Assembly: GCF_019097595.1 (NCBI RefSeq)
Contig: NC_080734.1
Coordinates: 9,989,392 to 10,053,391, forward strand
Length of the DNA stretch: 64,000 bases
From: Hemibagrus wyckioides
Lineage: Eukaryota > Chordata > Actinopteri > Siluriformes > Bagridae
Reading direction: 5' to 3'
Within the stretch, counting starts at the first letter, position 1; each line of letters starts with the position of its first letter. The notes below the pieces were generated by a model. The model was not told the origin of the DNA, did no database searches, and worked only from the letters and a program-made list of their open reading frames with translations. The position numbers and the translations under genes were made by a program. Shown piece after piece: positions 1 to 10,717 of the stretch.

Positions 1-339
1 AGGCCAGTTGGATGATTAATGGATTACAATTGCTATTTAAAAAAAAAAAAAAAAAGCCTTGTGAGAGTGTGTGCAATATGCCACCATCCTATTGTGCCCT
101 GTATGTATCTCCGATTGATGATAGTATCACCCGTGGCTTTGGAGGGTGTAGGCTGAAGCCAGCGTGTGAGCAGTGGCATTGCTGCAGCCATGCTGAGAGG
201 GAAATAAAGGTGCGTGGGCTAGACATACCTAACGCCATTAAAGCAGAAAAAATCCAGGAAGCTGGTTACAATCCAGCTTACTTTTTTCAAGTCAGTTTAC
301 TTTTTATCCCTTACTTCTGTGTTGTCTTATGAAGCTCTG

Positions 340-450
340 TGTCTTTATATAGCATCATGTTCCTGGAGGAATGATTTTTCATTTCCCTATGTACTGCTGT
401 ATACAGCTATATATGGTCCAAATAACAATAAAAGCTTCTTGACTTGAATT
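340..450 (+). repeat. 3' end of a fish retroposon
   Basis: The stretch has a TTCCTGGAGGAA block, a CAGCTATATATGGT block and a terminal AATAAAAGCTTCTTGACTTG tail. This arrangement is familiar from the 3' ends of dispersed fish non-LTR retroposons. No coding part is visible upstream: positions 1-340 hold an A-run at 40-55 and otherwise nothing recognised. Confidence 0.5.
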
Positions 451-909
451 GTCCATTAACGAGGTCGGAGATTCTTGCAAAAGTAAAGTTGGGATTGTCG
501 AATTATTACTCAGATCATTATAAAATGTAAATAAAATGATATAATGATATAATGTACATGTGCTCTGTGTTGAACAGCATTTGAGATAATTATGGAATTG
601 GTTTACAGTGAAGTAGCCCTGATAAACAATAGTGTGGCTTCATTAACTGCTCATTAGACAGCATTAGCTATTAAGGTGTGTATATGACTACAAAATAGGT
701 GAAAAGGAAACAAGACAAGATACTAACTTTTCCAACAGGCATTTAAACTGTCTGAATGATAGCTGGAGTCTCAGTACTATCATCAGTCATCACAAACACT
801 GTTGCAGAGTTTTACTTAAAAACCCACTGGTTTCTCCAGAGGCTCAACCTGAAGAAACCCTAGAGTGACAGGTTCAAATTTTTTCATGTGTATGAAATAT
901 CTTCTTGTA
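451..909. other. Unassigned intron sequence
   Basis: AT-rich sequence without a recognised repeat or coding signal. Its last bases form the left copy of the target duplication of the following SINE. Confidence 0.5.
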
Positions 910-922
910 ATATTACTTTATT

Positions 923-1290
923 AGCACTGTTGCCTCACAGCAAGAAGGTCCTGGGTTCAAATCCCGGGTTTGAACAGGCAGGGGCCTTCCTATGTGGAGT
1001 TTGCATGTTCTCCCCATGCCTGCGTGGGTTTACTCTGGGTACTCTGGTTTCCTACCACGGTCCAAAAACATGTATATTAGGTTGATTGGTAATTCTAAAT
1101 TGCCCATAGGAGTGATTGTGAGTCTGTGTGGTTGTCTGTCTATATGTGGCCCTGCGATGGACTGGCCACCTGTCCAGGGTGTACCCCTGCCTTTCGCCCA
1201 ATGTGCACTGGGATAGACTGCAGCAGACCCCCGTGACCCTAATTATGAATAAAGTGGGTATAGACAATGGATGGATGGATGGATGGATGG
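923..1290 (+). mobile_element. Mermaid/DANA-like tRNA-derived SINE with GGAT tail and 13-bp target duplication
   Basis: The 5' part keeps a tRNA-type B box, GGTTCAAATCC at 954-964, but lacks the A box, so it is 5' truncated. The body has the typical blocks GGAGTTTGCATGTTCTCCCC, a GGTTGATTGG block and GCGATGGACTGGCCACC, and ends in a (GGAT)n tail. The 13-base sequence ATATTACTTTATT occurs exactly at 910-922 and again at 1291-1303, a perfect target-site duplication. Such elements are moved by LINE enzymes. The perfect duplication suggests a fairly recent insertion. Confidence 0.9.
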
Positions 1291-1552
1291 ATATTACTTT
1301 ATTCTCTGATTTGTATATTTTTAACCACTGGCCTTAGAACTACAGTATGAGAAGCAGCAGCTGTCAACAGTTGTCTACTCGGTCATGTTCCAGGGATGGC
1401 ACATACCCAGGTTGCCAGACAGTGTGAAGTAAAACTTCCTACAGATCTAAAGATCAACACCTGCAGACTGACAGGAGAAATGATCTAAGAAGCAATACAA
1501 TGTACAGATAATATTTAATGGCCACAGTTGTTTGAGAGATCCCATCTCCTAT

Positions 1553-1752
1553 AAACATGCCAGCAGGTGGACTTGTGGCTCCTGGGTTTGAAGGCTTGTT
1601 GCTCCTAGGTGTGAAGGCTTGTGTGAATGTCTGCACTCATGGAGCCCTCTGATGGACTGGTGCCCTATGCAGAGTCTACTCTCACCTCATGCACAGTACT
1701 TCCCGGAAAGGCTTCAGATCTACCATGGACATGACCAGGCTGAAGCAGTTTA
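1553..1752 (+). mobile_element. Degenerate SINE fragment, same broad family
   Basis: Decayed blocks AGGTGTGAAGGCTTGTGTGA and GATGGACTGGTGCCCTATGC match the 3' half of Mermaid/Merlin-type SINEs, followed by CATGACCAGGCTGAAGCAGT near the 3' end. It is much more diverged than the copy at 923-1290. Confidence 0.55.
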
Positions 1753-1959
1753 CTGTTTTATATTGTTATTCATGCAATAATTCTGAGCATTGTTCAGTCC
1801 AATAATTAGAGATTAAGGACAAACATGCCAAACTGTGTTTATGTATACCATTGTAAAGATTGTAACATTGCATTCAAATGGTGTAAGAATTTTCTTTCTT
1901 GTCAGTTGCACTCAGCAGAGGACTGCATCAGGTTCCACTTCTGTCCACCAGGTACAGGA

Positions 1960-2610
1960 ATGTGTGGCTACAGTGGATTCAGATTCACTGTAACTAGACA
2001 TGGAAAACATGACCTGTTCTGATGAATCTTGATTTCTACAAAATGCAGATGCTAAGGTCAGAATTTGGTATCAACAACATGCATCCATGGACTCAACCTG
2101 CCTTGTGTGAAGATTTCAGGTTGGACATTGTTTTTTGGTTTTTTTTGGCACATAATGGGCTCATGGATACCAAAAGTATTTCAATGCCACTGTATAATTT
2201 TTGACCATCGCTTTATACAAATTACACATCTTATAACGGCTACTTCTAGCATGATAATGCATTGTCACAAATGACAAATCTTCACATTCCACAAACATGA
2301 AAGTGAGTTTAAAGTACTTCGGTGGTCCTTCCCAGTCACCAGATCTGAATCGAGCTCCTGTGTTGTGAATGCTCAGAGAGATTCACAGCATGAATGTGAA
2401 GCTGATAAACCTGCAGCCATGATGTGATGCAGTCATGACAACATGGACTAGAATGCCAAAGGAATGCTTTAACACTCTGTGGAATCCATGTCACGATGAT
2501 TTGAGGTTGCTCCTAAACTAGTGACTGATGAGGGTTTCTGCACTGGTGTCTGTACTCTGAATGTCTTTTGATTGCACGAAGTTCAGGTGAAAATAAATAC
2601 ACTGTACAGA
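1960..2610 (+). pseudogene. Tc1-like transposase relic, catalytic and C-terminal part
   Basis: A decayed copy of a fish Tc1/mariner transposase gene. Recognisable pieces include the GATGAATCTTGATTTCT block for the first catalytic aspartate region, the CATGATAATGCATTGTCAC block corresponding to the second aspartate motif, and CAGTCACCAGATCTGAATC corresponding to SPDLN. Frames are broken by many stops and shifts. The antisense N-terminal relic at 34013-34280 appears to belong to the same family. No terminal inverted repeat was identified. Confidence 0.75.
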
Positions 2611-2959
2611 CACACACTGTGGGTGTGTGGGTTGCTGAGATCATGGGGTTCATCTATTTTCTGAATAAAGCAACCACCTTCACAGCTTTCTTGTCAGTCT
2701 GGTCATTGGAAAAAGAGGTTATATCTCTAAATCTAATAAGGTGATGTGGAAACCATTTAAATAAACCATTTCACCATGCTGTGAACATTTTATCTGGATA
2801 TTTTAATTTTTTTAGCATGCTTGATGATAGATGCAGCCATGAAGACGTTTTAAAGGAATCCAAAAAAGAGAGAAAATGAAGAACTGTAAACTGATACTGT
2901 ATATCCTAGCTCATCTTAAGGAGCCATTTACTATTTGCAGGAAGAACAAAACCTTTCTG
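2611..2959. other. Unassigned intron sequence
   Basis: No recognised gene or repeat. A short GT-rich patch lies near 2615-2640. Confidence 0.5.
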
Positions 2960-3139
2960 TGACCAACTTGTCAATTTTGAGCTCAGCAAAACTGAGCTAG
3001 ACTAGCTCCTACTGTGATTCTAATCAACACCCCTAGCTCTAACTCTAGCTGTCCTCAGAAGAGCCTTAGTTCCTTCCTCTGACCTGCTGTTGGAGTAGTA
3101 ACATGTCTTCTGATGCCCTGCTGAGCACAACAGAGGACA
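2960..3139 (+). repeat. Dispersed direct repeat, copy 1
   Basis: About 180 bases are shared with 4146-4327 in the same orientation. Common blocks include GACTAGCTCCTACTGTG, TCTAATCAACA and GTAGTAACATGTCTTC. The family was not recognised; it may be a fragment of an unlisted fish repeat or an old local duplication. Confidence 0.7.
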
Positions 3140-4145
3140 TTTTATAAAAGTTACTGTGTAACCAGGTAATGCAAGAATAACATCCTAATACAACATGTGA
3201 CCTGATTAAACAGTGTACATATATAGAGCACAGTATACAGTATAACCATCTTACATCCACACATGTAAACTATTTTCATAAAAAAAAATCAAATTCTTAC
3301 AATCTGATTTATCCTGCAAATTTCGGTAATTTTTTTTTTTTTTTTTTAAATATTCACAGTCTATTGAGGAAGGCCACAGCTTGCAGTGAGAGCTGCCACA
3401 GGCGTTGGCCAGGATCCAGAAGCTCCATCTAAGAGTGACCACCCAAGGGAGTCTGGCTAATTGTGTCAGCATATTGAAATACATGAAAAGAATTAAATGC
3501 TGGCAAAAGTGCCAACCACAGCTCTATTTAGAGCACAAATGACCCATGTGCTGATCATGCTACTGAAGCTGTTATACACATGTATTCAGTAAAATGGGTC
3601 TGTTCCCTCACATCGCACAGGAGTGGGAGAAAAGGGCAGTCTGAAGAGCTAATATGCTGAGGTGAGTGTTTAAAGCTTTGATGGATATAATGCATGAATC
3701 CCTGATGCATTAGTCACTGGCCCGATGCCTACATATTACCAAATCTGGTTATTATCTTTGGTAATATCCTTCAGCTTAGGCCTTTTTACTGGACATGCAT
3801 TAAATTGGCCCACTGTTATCTGGAAGTGACAAAATTTGGAGACGGTTCTAAAAATTGTTTCATCATCCTAGCTAGATTCACATCTAGATTTATGTTTGAC
3901 CATTTATCTTGGCGTTCAAGGAGTCTATAGAACAAGTTCCCCAAAGGCAAGAGGTCATTTTTGGGTTATGTTCTGTTCTGGAAATGACTTCTGTGCCCTA
4001 CTAACTACAGTCCCAACTGTAAAAAGCAGAATTTAAAAGGGGTTGATAACTACTATGGCTTGCTGTCATGTGCCATTTCTTTGCCATCCCACTGCATTGA
4101 AAGGGCTTTTATCTGTCCTACTGTTGTGCAGTACTGATGAACATG
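3140..4145. other. Unassigned sequence between the direct repeats
   Basis: Contains a T-run near 3330-3347 and no recognisable coding or mobile sequence. The reading frame across 3251-3484 on the minus strand contains the translated T-run and is not a credible gene. Confidence 0.5.
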
Positions 4146-4327
4146 GTGACCATTTTGAGAATTGAGGCCAGCAAAATTGAGCAAGACTAGCTCCTACTGT
4201 GGTTCTAATCAACAGCCTTAGCTCTAACTCCAGCAGTCCTCAGGAGAGCTCTAGAGGAAGCAGGTTTAGATGCTGGTTTAGTAGTAACATGTCTTCCTCT
4301 GCCCTGCTAAACACAAGAGAGGAGATC
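4146..4327 (+). repeat. Dispersed direct repeat, copy 2
   Basis: Second copy of the 2960-3139 repeat, with small insertions and deletions, starting 1186 bases after the first. Confidence 0.7.
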
Positions 4328-4987
4328 AAAAAAACTGATGACCACAGTCTAACCTTGGAATACCTACCATTCTGACTTTCTTTAATAAGAATTTCTTTAA
4401 TCAGTGGACTGTACTAGTTTGTTTTGTTGTCCACAGTCTTTTATTTTCTACCGAATTAATATCCACAGAAAAAAAAGGTTCTAGATTGGACTGGAATTTT
4501 GTTCCCTTGGTAGAAGAAGAAGATCTGGTCTTTCTTCAGATGGAAATGGCAATTCATATATAGGTTTTAGCTGATCTATAATACCAAGAGTAAATGTGTA
4601 GCTTTCAAACTGGCCTCAACACCAGTTGATTAATTTATTACAGTCTTGAGTATTTTGGAACACATTTTGTTTTGCTGTGTTTTACACATCACTGTTTTGT
4701 TATTAAGGGAAACAATTACAGGCAACCTTTCAAAGATTCAAAGTGCTATAAAAATGGTTCTACTTTTTATGGTACAGATTTTGTCCACATCATTATACCA
4801 GTGTCAAATGTCTACACATGAAAAAACAACACATTAAACATAATCTATATATACAGATTGAGATATGGCAGTGTGAAAGACACAACACAGAAACTATGTA
4901 ATGAAAATGAACACACTGAACAGGCATTGCTTATCACCTGATGATCTGTTGCACTGATGAGCTGTTAAGTCTATTAAAATACATTCA
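4328..4987. other. Unassigned intron sequence
   Basis: AT-rich and without recognised repeats. The short frame at 4646-4837 shows no family resemblance. Confidence 0.5.
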
Positions 4988-5932
4988 TACTGCTAAAAAA
5001 ATTAAGGGAACGCTTAATCGTCACAGTCTAGCAACATTTCAGTTAAACTTTAGGGATATCAATCTGTCCATTTAAGAAGCATGAGTGACTGTGAATCAGG
5101 TTCACCTGCTTAGATGCAAAAGAAAGTGACAACAGGTTCACTGGAGAGGCAACAGCAAGACAACCCCCCAAAAGGGAAAGGTTCTGCAGGTGGTAGCCAC
5201 AGACAAATGCTCTCTTCTTGACTGGTTGGGCGGTGGGACAGTGATGATCTCAGGAGGAATATCCTTGGAGGGTTGCATAGACCTCCCACATGCTAGCCAA
5301 CAGTACCCTTACTGCTGTTAGACACCAGGATGAAATCAGTGCCAAAGTCAGACCTTACACTGGTGCAGTGGGCCCTGGGTTCCTCCTGGTGCATGACTTT
5401 GCCTGGCCTCATGTGGCCAGAGTGTACAGGCAGTTACTAGATGATGAAGGCACTGATGCCATTGACTCTCTCTCATGTTACCCAGACCTGAATTCAATTG
5501 AGAACCTCTGCAATGTTATGTATCAGAGTTTACAAAGCCACCAAGTAGGACCAAAGACTCTCACTGAGGCCCTGATCCAAGTCTGGGAGGACACCCCAGG
5601 ACACCGTCTACCATCTCATCAGGAGCATGCCCAGATATTGTTGGGAGTGAATACAGGCACCTGGGGGCTATACACACTACTGACTTACATTATGAGTTGC
5701 CATTACAAAATTCAAGCAAGTCGGATCAGCACGTAATTTCAATTTTTGACTTTGATTTTTGGTGCGATGAATCCAGCCCTCAATGGGTTAATGATTTTGG
5801 TTTCCACTGACCTTTCATTTTGACAATTTTTTTCTCAACAAATTACACTATGTATATAAGTAAAGATTTGTACTTGAATATTTGAGATCCAATGTGTGAT
5901 TTAAATGTTGTTGGGTATTTTTGAACAGTGTA
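4988..5932 (+). mobile_element. Internally deleted Tc1-like element
   Basis: The left end TACTGCTAAAAAAATTAAGG and the right end ending TTTTTGAACAGTGTA are worn inverted repeats of a widespread fish Tc1 family of about 1.6 kb. This copy is about 0.95 kb. An internal deletion near 5220 removes the transposase N-terminus and the first catalytic aspartate. TA occurs at both ends. The element cannot encode a working enzyme. Confidence 0.85.
5290..5736 (+). pseudogene. Tc1-like transposase C-terminal fragment
   Basis: An open stretch of 148 codons encodes the end of a DDE transposase. The second catalytic aspartate is in VHDFAWPH and the glutamate in SPDLN-like YPDLNSIENL, with 34 residues between them (DD34E). 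Changed residues such as DFAWPH in place of DNARPH and the missing N-terminal half show it is dead. It ends with the usual C-terminal helix region containing QVWED. The preceding bases 5229-5289 also align with the GGGS-type motif region but in another frame. Confidence 0.82.
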
Positions 5933-6388
5933 CATTCATAACATGCATGATCTCCACAGGATGGGATCAGCACTTTCCTGTTGCATGCATATTGTTATTA
6001 TTATATTATTATAGACAGCATGCATTCATGAAGGATCCATGTTCGTTTAGAAATGAATGAAAAAGCACAGTAGTACAGCTGTTCTCTATGACGTGACTGA
6101 CTCATGCACTGATCCTTCCTGATTAAACAATGGAACAGATTTTGCCTGCACATGGCATGTAGGGAGCAAAACATATTTATTTTTAGGTATTAAAATAAAA
6201 TCCAGCTTTTTTATTGCAGTACTCATTCAATATTAGAGTGGTTTGCTAAACAGGAAAAAGGTAGTTTCTTTCTGCATGTTCAACAAGAAAATGGAATCAA
6301 AGGACAATATAAATGTTTAAAAGATACTTTTTCGTTTTCATTGTCGGTGAAGAGAGAACCAAAAATATCCAACAATTCATTCAATACA
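5933..6388. other. Unassigned intron sequence
   Basis: AT-rich and no recognised element. Confidence 0.5.
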
Positions 6389-6426
6389 CCGTGGATGGGA
6401 CACCAGTCCAATATAGGGCACTGTGG

Positions 6427-6452
6427 ACACACACACACACACACACACACAG
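6427..6452. repeat. (CA)n microsatellite, left of the foldback element
   Basis: An uninterrupted CA run directly abuts the left arm of the foldback element. Confidence 0.95.
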
Positions 6453-6806
6453 CAAAATATCTTTACAATCTTAGCATGTGATAATATCTTGAATCTAGGC
6501 AGAGATATCTATTTATTATTATATGATATTATAATATATGATTACAAAACCAAATATAAGATTATGTCTATTTCTTGGCATATTATACCATTTTTAAGCT
6601 TTAATGGTAGATCATTTTGCTTCTATCTAGTTTAATCAATGCTTAAAATTAAACAAGAAAATTGAATGCTTTAAAATAGTCCTATACCTAGAAATAGGTT
6701 TAATAATCTTAGATTTGGTTTCTTGTAATCTTTTAATATGAAATACTAGATCAGTTTGACTATATTCAAGATATTTTAACTTGCTAAGATGTAATTTTGT
6801 GCAGTA
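6451..6806. mobile_element. Foldback miniature inverted-repeat element
   Basis: Two arms of roughly 160-185 bases, 6451-6636 and 6648-6806, are imperfect reverse complements around a loop near 6637-6647. Matching blocks are ATCTTAGCATGTGATAATAT against ATCTTAGCAAGTTAAAATAT, and GATTACAAAACCAAAT against GATTACAAGAAACCAAAT. Ends read AGCAAAAT and ATTTTGTGCAGT. It has no coding capacity. It resembles palindromic MITEs common in teleosts, probably hAT-type. Confidence 0.8.
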
Positions 6807-6845
6807 CACACACACACACACACACACATACACACACACATACAC
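6805..6845. repeat. (CA)n microsatellite with TA interruptions, right of the foldback element
   Basis: CA repeats with CATA interruptions abut the right arm. With the left run they look like one CA tract of the SINE split by the insertion. Confidence 0.92.
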
Positions 6846-7002
6846 ACTTATCCACCTACTGGCATGATATTGTGAGGAAACCAGAGATCCCTTGAGGAAA
6901 CCCACGTAAAACGCATAAACCTCTGCATAGACAGTAACCTGAGCTCAGCACAGAACTGGCAACCCTGGAGCTTTGAGGCAGCAGTGTTGCACAGTTCATG
7001 CA

Positions 7003-8203
7003 GCCTTTGTGAAATCATTACGTGGCCTTGATATCCAATTACTACTGTCAATTAAAAAATCAGGCTAGATTCACGGGAAATATACACCAGAATGGTATTT
7101 TGTTTTAGAAAAAAATAGAGAGACACTTCTGATTTATAAAAGACCATTGAGAAATTTTGGAATGAGGCCTTCAACACAAACAAAACAGTCTGAATAGAAC
7201 AGATCTCAGTGTGTATATGCTTTAAAATGGGCAATTAAGTGGCACACAGGAATAGCCACTAATGAAATCAACATTACAACGCCATTGAGCCAAACGCATA
7301 ACACAGCTGGCAAAAGGGTTGACTTTCACTACTAAGTCACTAATTAAACATGTTAGCATGAATTCACACTTCTTCTAAATGACAAACCACTAACACAATG
7401 TAGTATATGTGAAATATATCTTTTTGCCAATAAATGGTGCCTCCCAGTGGAACACCACAATGTGATCTCTTGATTTCTGTCACTTCCTAACTGCAGTGAA
7501 GAGCCTCATCTCCCTGCTAATATATCTTCATAATTTGATCTCTTAGAAAATACTCTTGATCCCACAACCCCTTCTCAAACTTGTAATTAAGAGCAGAGAC
7601 AGAAACAAGAAGCCACCACCATGTGGACTGGAGGAGATAAATCATCGAAAATGAAAACATTGTAGCATGGAACCTAATTCAAGAGGTTTCACCTTTTTAA
7701 ACGAAGTATAAGAGTCAATATCTTTGATGCACAAGAAACCAGGGCAAGTGTGTACAAATTAATGGGGTGTATATTAATCAAAGGCATATTAAATATTAAT
7801 TAAGGTAAATGGGCAGAGTCAATTCCCAAGACACCAACAGGTCTCATTTCATTTATCTAATCCAACCAATTAAGCTCTCTACAAAAACAGCCTCTTGGTC
7901 AAGTTTGAAAAGGATTTTTCTTCTTTCTGAACAAGCTCTACATGAATGAATATTTGAGACAGCAGTATTTGTTTAAAGTTCACTCAGGAATACAGAGTCC
8001 ACCCGGGGTTGTGGTGCTGCAGTGATACAGGTCTGCTACTTGATGCGTGAATGCTGAATGCTTGTTAGAGCCAAAGAAACATTAAATAAAAAGCTATACA
8101 GCATTACTATATCCACATAATGATAGTCAATCATTTATAATTAAACAACGAAAAATACATTTAACTTTCCTAAAACAGACATTCTCTTATTTTTAAAATA
8201 ATG
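7003..8203. other. Repeat-poor intron, candidate conserved non-coding stretch
   Basis: No mobile element was recognised. Around 7730-7870 there is a cluster of homeodomain-type cores (ATTAAT, TTAATTAAGG, CAATTAAG). No coding frame is supported. Confidence 0.4.
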
Positions 8204-8480
8204 CACTGCAAAAAATGCAGTAAGTAATAAGTTAATCAGTAAAATACTGTAAATTAGATAAACAAATATAAGACTAGTTTATTTTTACTCAATTAACTCA
8301 AGCTTGAAATGATCATATTCTATTGGCAGCTAATATAATTTTGCTTACTTGGATTCCTTGTTTCTAAAACGAAGCAAAATGATCTGCAATTTTCAGCTTC
8401 TAATTAGCCGTTATGTCAAGAAATATGCTTAATGATCTTCGTAATGAAAAACTAACTGAAACAATAACTTCCCTTTGTTC
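8204..8480. mobile_element. Decayed palindromic miniature element
   Basis: It begins CACTGCAAAAAATGCAG and has an inner stem in which CTATTGGCAG...ATTTTGCTTAC faces GAAGCAAAATGATCTGCAAT around about 8367. This is the layout of a common teleost foldback MITE. The right end is not clear. Confidence 0.55.
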
Positions 8481-10068
8481 ACGATATCCGTCTTTCCTAA
8501 CATCATTTTGCTGTGTGTCTTTTTTTCCCAAAGCATTTGTCAGTATTATTGACTTGGGTTAAAATAAACAAATTGTAAATAAATTAGCATCACCAAAAAA
8601 TTCTCCAGTAACACTACCATGTTCACAGGTTCTTCTAAGGTTAAATTTACTCTCATCTAACGAAAACACAGTGTCAGACATGGGTGTCTAATAGCTGCCT
8701 TCAAAGCCTGGCATCTCAAAACAACCATGAGGTAGTAACACTGTTGTTACCTTTTTGCTGATTCAAGCTGTCAAGTTCAACCAGCGAACCGAATCTATTA
8801 TTGTGATCAGATGAGACCAAATTTGAACTCTCTACACACTATAGGCATGTTTGTAGAAAAACGTGAACTGTAAAGAGGGAAAAGTAAAGTATGGGTCAGC
8901 TTAACTGATGCTGGTGTTTTGGTTAAAGTTCAGAAGCGACTGGACAGGATATTTTAGCCCAAATCCTGGTTATCTCTTCCAGGAGGTAAGATGGATATCA
9001 GAAAGTAGTGTAGCTCAAATGTACATGCAATCATGTGAAAAACGATTCAGTCTCAGTTGCAAATTTGAACCTGTGGTCTGAAGTGAGGCACAACCTCAGG
9101 AGTAAATGAGTTTACAGTGTTGTGTATGAGGAATTGTCCAAACTCTCTTATAGACATGAGGATCCATGCTGTTAGAAAAACAAATATTGCTTTACAGCAT
9201 ACCCATATACACTCAAAACAGAACAAATTGAGCATGTCCTTCATTTTGCATATCAATCATTAAAGCACTATTATTATCATCAATAAGTAAGGAATAACAC
9301 ACAATACAGAGCATGTGGTTACACTAAAATAATAGATAATAAAAGTCCTGAAGTGGGTTGTTATCATATAACATTAAGCTTGTGTTATGACGCTGAGACC
9401 GCAGCGATTTGCAAACACTTACAATTTATAATTCATTAATAAACGACATATTGTGCTGCTTCACGTAATATGGCTGGAAGATTTACAATGCACCAGGATC
9501 GTTACAAAGCACTGACACTCAGGTCTTCTTTCATAAACGTTACATAAATGTCTCCTAACAGAAAACTGTTATAGCTTTTTATTTGTTAAGCAATAGCACT
9601 TTTGTTTATTAGGCTTTGATTCTGTGGAGTGTCCGTCATACACGTCCCTATGAAAGAGCAGGTTCTACAGAAACAATAATGTTTTGGACCAAGCACATTT
9701 ACATAAACCTACAGCTGGATCTACAGTCTGTGTTTATTTAAGATGAATTCATGCTTTCTGACCAATAAGATTAGAGAATTTCCCCACACTGTCCTATAAT
9801 TATGGGTAATATACTGGGGATTTTTTTGTGTAACCATAATGCCATAATGCATCTAATATGTCCTTCATTGCAGTGAGGACTGGTAATAAAAATAGTAGCA
9901 CACATGCATGATTCAGGCACTTCAGTACAAGACAGAGCTCTGCAGCCTGGGTGATTAGTTGCCTGCAGCACTGTTCAGTAGAGGGCAAAAAAACTAGTAA
10001 CGTGTTATAGCTGTGTTTCATAGTGGGAGCAAGCTCACAGTACTCTATATACACATACTCTTCTACAC
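8481..10068. other. Unassigned intron sequence
   Basis: No recognised gene or repeat. Short open frames at 9053-9256 and 9771-10084 lack family resemblance or codon bias. Confidence 0.5.
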
Positions 10069-10578
10069 ACACTTTTTGTGCCACTTATCCTACACAGGGT
10101 CACAGGGAACCTGTAGCCTCGGGGGCACAAGATTGGACAGGGTACCATCCCATTGCAGGGCACAGTCATGAACACACTCACACATACTTTCACACTACGA
10201 TAAATTTAGAGATGCCAATCATCCTACATCACGTCTTTGGACGGGGGAGAAAACCAAAGTACCTAGAGCAGGGGCGTCCAACCTTATCTGCAAAGGGCCA
10301 GTGTGGGTGTGGGTTTTCATTCCAACCAAGCAGAAGCCACATCTGAGTTTACTGAAAGCCAGGATCAACTGATTAAAAAGGTGGAATCAGTTGTGTCTCC
10401 TGCTTGTTTGGAATGAAAACCTGCACCCACGGCCTTTGTGGATACGATTGGACACCCCTGAACTAGAGGAAACCCCTGAAACATAGGGAGAACATGCAAA
10501 CTCCACACATGCAGGACAGAGGCAGGAATCAAACCCCCAGCCCTGAAGGTGCATGGCAAATGTGCCAACCACTAAGCC
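10069..10578 (-). mobile_element. SINE interrupted by a hAT miniature element
   Basis: The minus-strand SINE has 3' and middle parts at 10069-10268 (TACACAGGGTCACAGGGAAC, CATCCCATTGCAGGGCAC, GATGCCAATCATCC) and 5' parts at 10461-10578 (GGGAGAACATGCAAACTCC, GGAATCAAACCCCCAGC, CCAACCACTAAGCC). A 192-base element separates them. Confidence 0.85.
10269..10460. mobile_element. hAT-type miniature element with 8-bp target duplication
   Basis: Terminal inverted repeats CAGGGGCGTCCAACCTTATC and its counterpart ending CGATTGGACACCCCTG bound a 192-base non-coding body that is itself partly palindromic (GGTTTTCATTCCAA against TTGGAATGAAAACC). Flanks ACCTAGAG and AACTAGAG form an 8-bp duplication with one mismatch, as expected for hAT elements. 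Confidence 0.9.
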
Positions 10579-10579
10579 A

Positions 10580-10649
10580 GATGGATGGATGGATGGATGG
10601 ATGGATGGACGGACGGACGGACGGACGACGGACGGACGGACGGACGGAC

Positions 10650-10717
<68 letters not shown>
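10580..10717. repeat. Compound tetranucleotide array (ATGG)(ACGG)(ATAG)
   Basis: Three blocks of related units follow one another, with one ACGACGG slip. Long minus-strand frames rich in Ser-Ile-Tyr-Leu across it are translations of the repeat. Confidence 0.97.

Larger units (their letters stand above)
6389..7002 (-). mobile_element. SINE interrupted by a palindromic miniature element
   Basis: The minus-strand SINE has its 3' part at 6389-6450 (GGATGGGACACCAGTCC) and its 5' part at 6831-7002 (ATCCACCTACTGGCATG, GAGGAAACCCACG, CAGTAACCTGAGCTCAG). The middle is replaced by CA repeats and the inserted element at 6451-6806. Confidence 0.75.

Noticed and set aside
5290..5736. A functional transposase gene
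   Set aside because: It lacks the N-terminal half and the first catalytic residue, and motif residues are altered.
6427..6845. CRISPR-like arrangement of repeated units
   Set aside because: The repeats are plain CA tracts flanking a foldback element in a vertebrate genome; no regular spacers exist.
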